Source of the DNA: Grammothele lineata
Taxonomy: Eukaryota; Basidiomycota; Agaricomycetes; Polyporales; Polyporaceae
Length of the DNA stretch: 64,000 bases
Assembly: GCA_002150815.3 (NCBI GenBank)
Contig: NDFF03000373.1
Location: forward strand, 1 to 64,000
Reading direction: 5' to 3'
Part shown: piece by piece, positions 60,701-64,000 of the stretch
How positions within the stretch are numbered: the first letter of the stretch is position 1
Layout: each line of letters starts with the position of its first letter
Program-made: the position numbers and the translations under genes
Notes under the pieces: model-generated
Told to the model about the DNA's origin: nothing
Databases searched by the model: none
The model's input: only the letters and a program-made list of their open reading frames with translations

Positions 60701-60809
60701 CAGCGAGAGGAGCGTACCTCAGTTGCGCGAAAGAGTTGGCGACCGAGAGGCTGCAGTAGGGCGCGGCGCGGTCGGCGAGGAAGAGCTCGGCGGCTGCGAA
60801 CTTGGGCAT
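57713..60809 (-). CDS. Dipeptidyl peptidase III (metallopeptidase family M49)
   Basis: Zinc exopeptidase that releases dipeptides from the N-terminus of short peptides, usually cytosolic and active late in protein turnover. A gene of about a dozen short-intron exons; start [18 protein letters not shown] at 60809, stop after ESFIERKL at 57713. The zinc-binding [12 protein letters not shown] (near 58790) is the M49 HExxxH motif, and EECRAET (near 58550) is the second zinc-ligand and catalytic motif. Other family segments: [27 protein letters not shown] near 60150, and [20 protein letters not shown] sequence near 59060. I did not fix every exon boundary. An in-frame ATG at 60992 would add 61 residues rich in Arg, Ser, Thr and Pro that resemble a mitochondrial presequence. 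Confidence 0.92.
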
Positions 60810-61522
60810 CGTGCTTGCGAACGATCTGGTCTGCTGAGTCCGGATACGTGTCGATGTGCAGGACGCAGGGGGAGAGCGTCGAGGGTGGATGCGAGTGAGT
60901 GGGGCTCTAGAGAGCAGAGGGAGTTTGGAGGCTAAGGGAGTGAAGCATGGAGAACCTTGGAGGGCCCGGGGGCGGAGCGTGGATAATCTCATCCACAATC
61001 GTCGATGGAATCGCAGCCTCGCGGTCGACGCTGTCCGGACCACGATGAGCACCCCATTCACTCGACGTCACATGGCCTCTTTCGGAGCTCGCGTGGCCGG
61101 GCGATGGCGAGCGCTGGCATGTGCTTGCACTTTGCTCGCCTTGTCTTCCTGCTCAGAAGCTAAAAATCCGCCGCGATTCCGCGAGCTTCGAACTGAATGG
61201 ATGGGTAAGTGGATGTGTAGTTTCGTAGTTGCCTTTGTTTCTTGAACGTTCTTTCATATTTAGAACATCGACGCATTGCTGTCAGCAACTCACTTTCACC
61301 TGAACTTCGTTGTGTCGCATGTCTGTGCGACCCACGCGCCGCTCATATTGTCAGGACGATTTGATTGACGGTGTTCGGGCGAAGTCTTCGACTGTTTCAA
61401 GTCTTGCGCGCCCGCGAATCTTCACAGGAGGTTCTCGCGTACACACTACTCGACAGCCTGAGAAGGCGTCGTCGGTGTTCTATTGACATCTGCGCAACAT
61501 CTGCGTGTAGTATCAAGCGTAG

Positions 61523-61746
61523 TACAGTCAACTCCCTCGTAATGATTCCCTTATAAGGTATACCCCTCGGTACGAGCCGGTATCTGTTTTCCCCCTCAAA
61601 TAAAGCGAAGGCCATAGGACAATAGTAGGTCTCGCCGATGAGTTCTCCTATGTGGCGGTCAAAATCCGGATGGGCCAAGTGACCTTATAGCCTATCACAG
61701 GGTGAGCGCCATCGGATGGGGTATACTTTGTGAGGGAGTTGACTGT
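61523..61746. mobile_element. Possible MITE-like element with 15-base terminal inverted repeats
   Basis: ACAGTCAACTCCCTC at 61523-61537 recurs as its exact reverse complement at 61732-61746. A second pair, GTATACCCC at 61557-61565 and GGGGTATAC at 61717-61725, lies inside in the same order. The element is 224 bases long and has no coding potential, so it would be non-autonomous. The left end is preceded by T, forming TA before CAGTCAACT; the right end is followed by G, so a TA target duplication is not intact. Confidence 0.45.
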
Positions 61747-63053
61747 GTTCCCAAGGTTCGTGCTTCTTCGAGTCCGGCGCCGTTGCTAACACGTCAACAC
61801 AAGGTGAAGCCGGCAGCTGGAATGCATCGACGTTGCTTCTTCTTCCTCAATCAATGGGCCAGTGGCTCTACTGAGGTGCTCTCCAGTACGTACCGCTCGT
61901 CGTGAACGATTCCGGCGCGCGCCGTCTTCCTCGTCTCCAAGGGCGGCATACATACCGAGGCGCGGGCCTGCCTCTGAGCAACAGCTGCAGCGATCCGCTC
62001 GTCATCGGAACACCATCGGATGCGATGCTGTATACCATGCTCCTCTGTCGCGTCGTCGGGCAAGGCAATAACCTGAACGGCGAACGAGGCTTGATCCCTA
62101 GTCAGCGAAGCCCGTGAAACGCATGAATGGTCGGAGGCCTCACGTCTATCAGCCTTTACTCGTAAAGTTTCCCATTACTGTCCTGGCTTCAGCACGCTGC
62201 TAACCTACTGCTTGATGATGTTAAAAGATCTTCCTTTGCGTTACATCCCGCGCGCATTTTAGCACACCTGCCACGGCGGACGGCGCGTGCCTGCGCAACA
62301 AGCGTCCGATGTCCTTGATCCAGTTCGCGTGAAAGTTGAACATCTGTCGACAGGCGGTGCTCGAGGATAATCGCGCTCAAGTCGAGATATATACAAGCTT
62401 TGTAAGAGTAGGATCAGCGTTTGAATTCGCTGAAAAAGACATTGTGAGTGATTTAATTGGCGCGGAAGGCTGAGAGTCCGTACCCTAGCCTTGTGTCATG
62501 AGAGTTCTAATCAGATTCCTTCACGGCCGGCGTTTTCTCACGGGTACACGGGTACTTGCTCAAGGGTACCGGGTCTGACGGCGGCATGACGAACTGCCCG
62601 GTGCCAACATGTTAGGTCATACAACGGCAAACGATACTCGAGATCAGCGCCCGGTTCGCGTGTCGGATAGAACGGCGGCTCGCAATCACTTTGTTCAGAC
62701 AATCAAAAGACGAAGAATGGTTCAAATAAATGTATTACTGCTAAACGATAGTACCAGCACAATTAGGACTAACAACTGTAGTACAGTCTACACAGTATAC
62801 TAAATCGACAACAATCCAATACTTTTCCCACCCCGGAACACTAGAACTAGCGGGCGAACGACACAAGTCACTAGTACATGGCAGTCTGAACGTACACTTT
62901 CCGCCGGTTGGGATACACTGGTACAGCGCGTGGTTGGCTTAGCGACAATTGTGCTGTGGATATTCGGAACAAATCATAGGGGGAAAGACACGGGAGGTGT
63001 GAGACACAGCTCGACTGGGGGAGGGGCATCGAACACGGGAACTAGTGGAGCAC

Positions 63054-63365
63054 TTACCCAACGTCAGACTGATATTCTGCTAACTCCAGCGCCGCTGCCA
63101 GTGAACTAGCCTGCATACGAAAATGATAGAACGGAGAAGTAGGAGGGTAGATACGGATAGGGACAACAGCAGAAAAAACGTACCTTGTCCAAATGCGTTG
63201 TCGGGACAGACTCAGAAAGGAGAGAGGAAGAGAGATCAACGGAGGGATGAGGAAGACAAGTCCGGGGAGTTTTGGACGAGCTGTCCTCCCGTTGAAGCTC
63301 CGCCTGATGAACCAAACATTGCGCAACTGCGGCAGCCTCGGCATACCGACGCGGTGGCTGGACAT
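63054..63365 (-). other. Weak exon-like segment, possible small or partial gene
   Basis: On the minus strand the segment ASSLAAALELAEYQSDVG (about 63112-63060) is bounded by a CAG acceptor and a GTAAGT donor, and a GTACGT donor lies upstream near 63183. An ATG at 63365 opens a frame that reads through to it. No further exon or domain could be recognised. Confidence 0.2.
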
Positions 63366-64000
63366 TTTGTTTTCGATTGAAATAGACGCCCCGGGAGAGA
63401 CGTGAGGGGCACCTCACTTGTCCCGCGATGGAGTTGTGGTGGGCCTCAAGCCTCCGGCAGGCTCATCAGCTTACAGCGGCCTGACGCTATCCGGACGGGG
63501 CGGCCTGGCGGCAACCAGGAGGAGATCCCGCCTACCCAGCCGATCATGACAGGACCGGCCCGGCTTCTCGCCACCCCGAGAAAGTTTGGCGGTGTATATA
63601 CAATCCAATGCCAATGCCGTGTGTATCTATAGTTTGGATGAGGTCGACGTCCTGCGCCCGGAGCTTAGGGTTTTACCTAAGTGAACGTATAGATGTATAC
63701 TGTCTAGTACTACGTCAACTTTGCATTGAGCGAAAACTAATTGCGAAGGAACGCGCGTACTTACGGTAGAGTCACCCACCAGATCAGCTACGCCGCGAGA
63801 TCGACCCAATCCCAGCCGTCCAGGGATAGGGATACCAGGAACTGGAAAAAGTTAGAGACATAGGGCCTGGGCTGCAGACCATCTCGTCTTTCCGCTTCGC
63901 ATCAGACAACTTCTAGAGTAGTCTACGAGCTTCCACCGGCGGCTGCTGCCAACGGCAGGGTCTGAGAGCTTGTCTATTCAGGGCATAAGATGAAGTGTAC

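Larger units (their letters stand above)
60810..64000. other. Gene-poor right end of the window
   Basis: The left part is the DPP III promoter and possible extended leader (to 60992). From 61250 on, the sequence is lower in GC than the gene-rich parts, and frames are short. It contains one short inverted-repeat element (61523-61746) and one weak exon-like segment (about 63054-63365, minus), both listed separately. Nothing else is supported. Confidence 0.4.

Overview
This is a 64 kb nuclear DNA window from a filamentous fungus, almost certainly a basidiomycete of the Agaricomycetes (a Polyporales-like genome is my guess). The signs are dense short introns of about 45-95 bases with GT..AG ends, GC-rich coding sequence, genes on both strands, and families typical of mushroom-forming fungi. 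There are no bacterial features, no RNA genes I can support and no CRISPR array. Gene models below were spliced by hand; for most of them every exon phase was checked and closes.

Left third (0.5-25.8 kb), conserved housekeeping block. TRM10 tRNA methyltransferase (+) converges on an NDUFAF5-like complex I assembly factor (-) with 22 bases between stop codons. Then come a large C2H2 zinc-finger protein (+), a histone-fold protein (+), and RPA135, the second-largest RNA polymerase I subunit (-), which shares a 243-base divergent promoter with a NUP98-type FG nucleoporin (+). An acyl-protein thioesterase (+) closes the block. These genes serve tRNA modification, respiratory-chain assembly, chromatin and transcription, nuclear transport and protein depalmitoylation.

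Middle (26-39 kb), accessory block. A HET-domain protein (-) is followed by two related membrane proteins on the same strand: a 331-residue protein and a 733-residue protein with a WW-like domain, sharing a C-terminal transmembrane module. Next are a PhzF-family isomerase (-) and a small Zn2Cys6 regulator (+). A HET gene beside lineage-specific membrane proteins is the part of the window most likely to hold undescribed biology, perhaps in self/non-self recognition.

Right third (40.7-61 kb), transport and peptide turnover. A full-length ABCC (MRP-type) exporter (-), two tandem auxin-efflux-carrier-family genes (+) with identical exon skeletons apart from the central loop exon, and dipeptidyl peptidase III (-) with a possible alternative mitochondrial start. 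The last 3 kb is gene-poor and holds a short inverted-repeat element resembling a MITE.

Several gene-free stretches (35.1-37.4, 38.7-40.8, 47.1-50.6, 52.5-53.9, 56.0-57.7 and 61-64 kb) contain only short, unconvincing reading frames.
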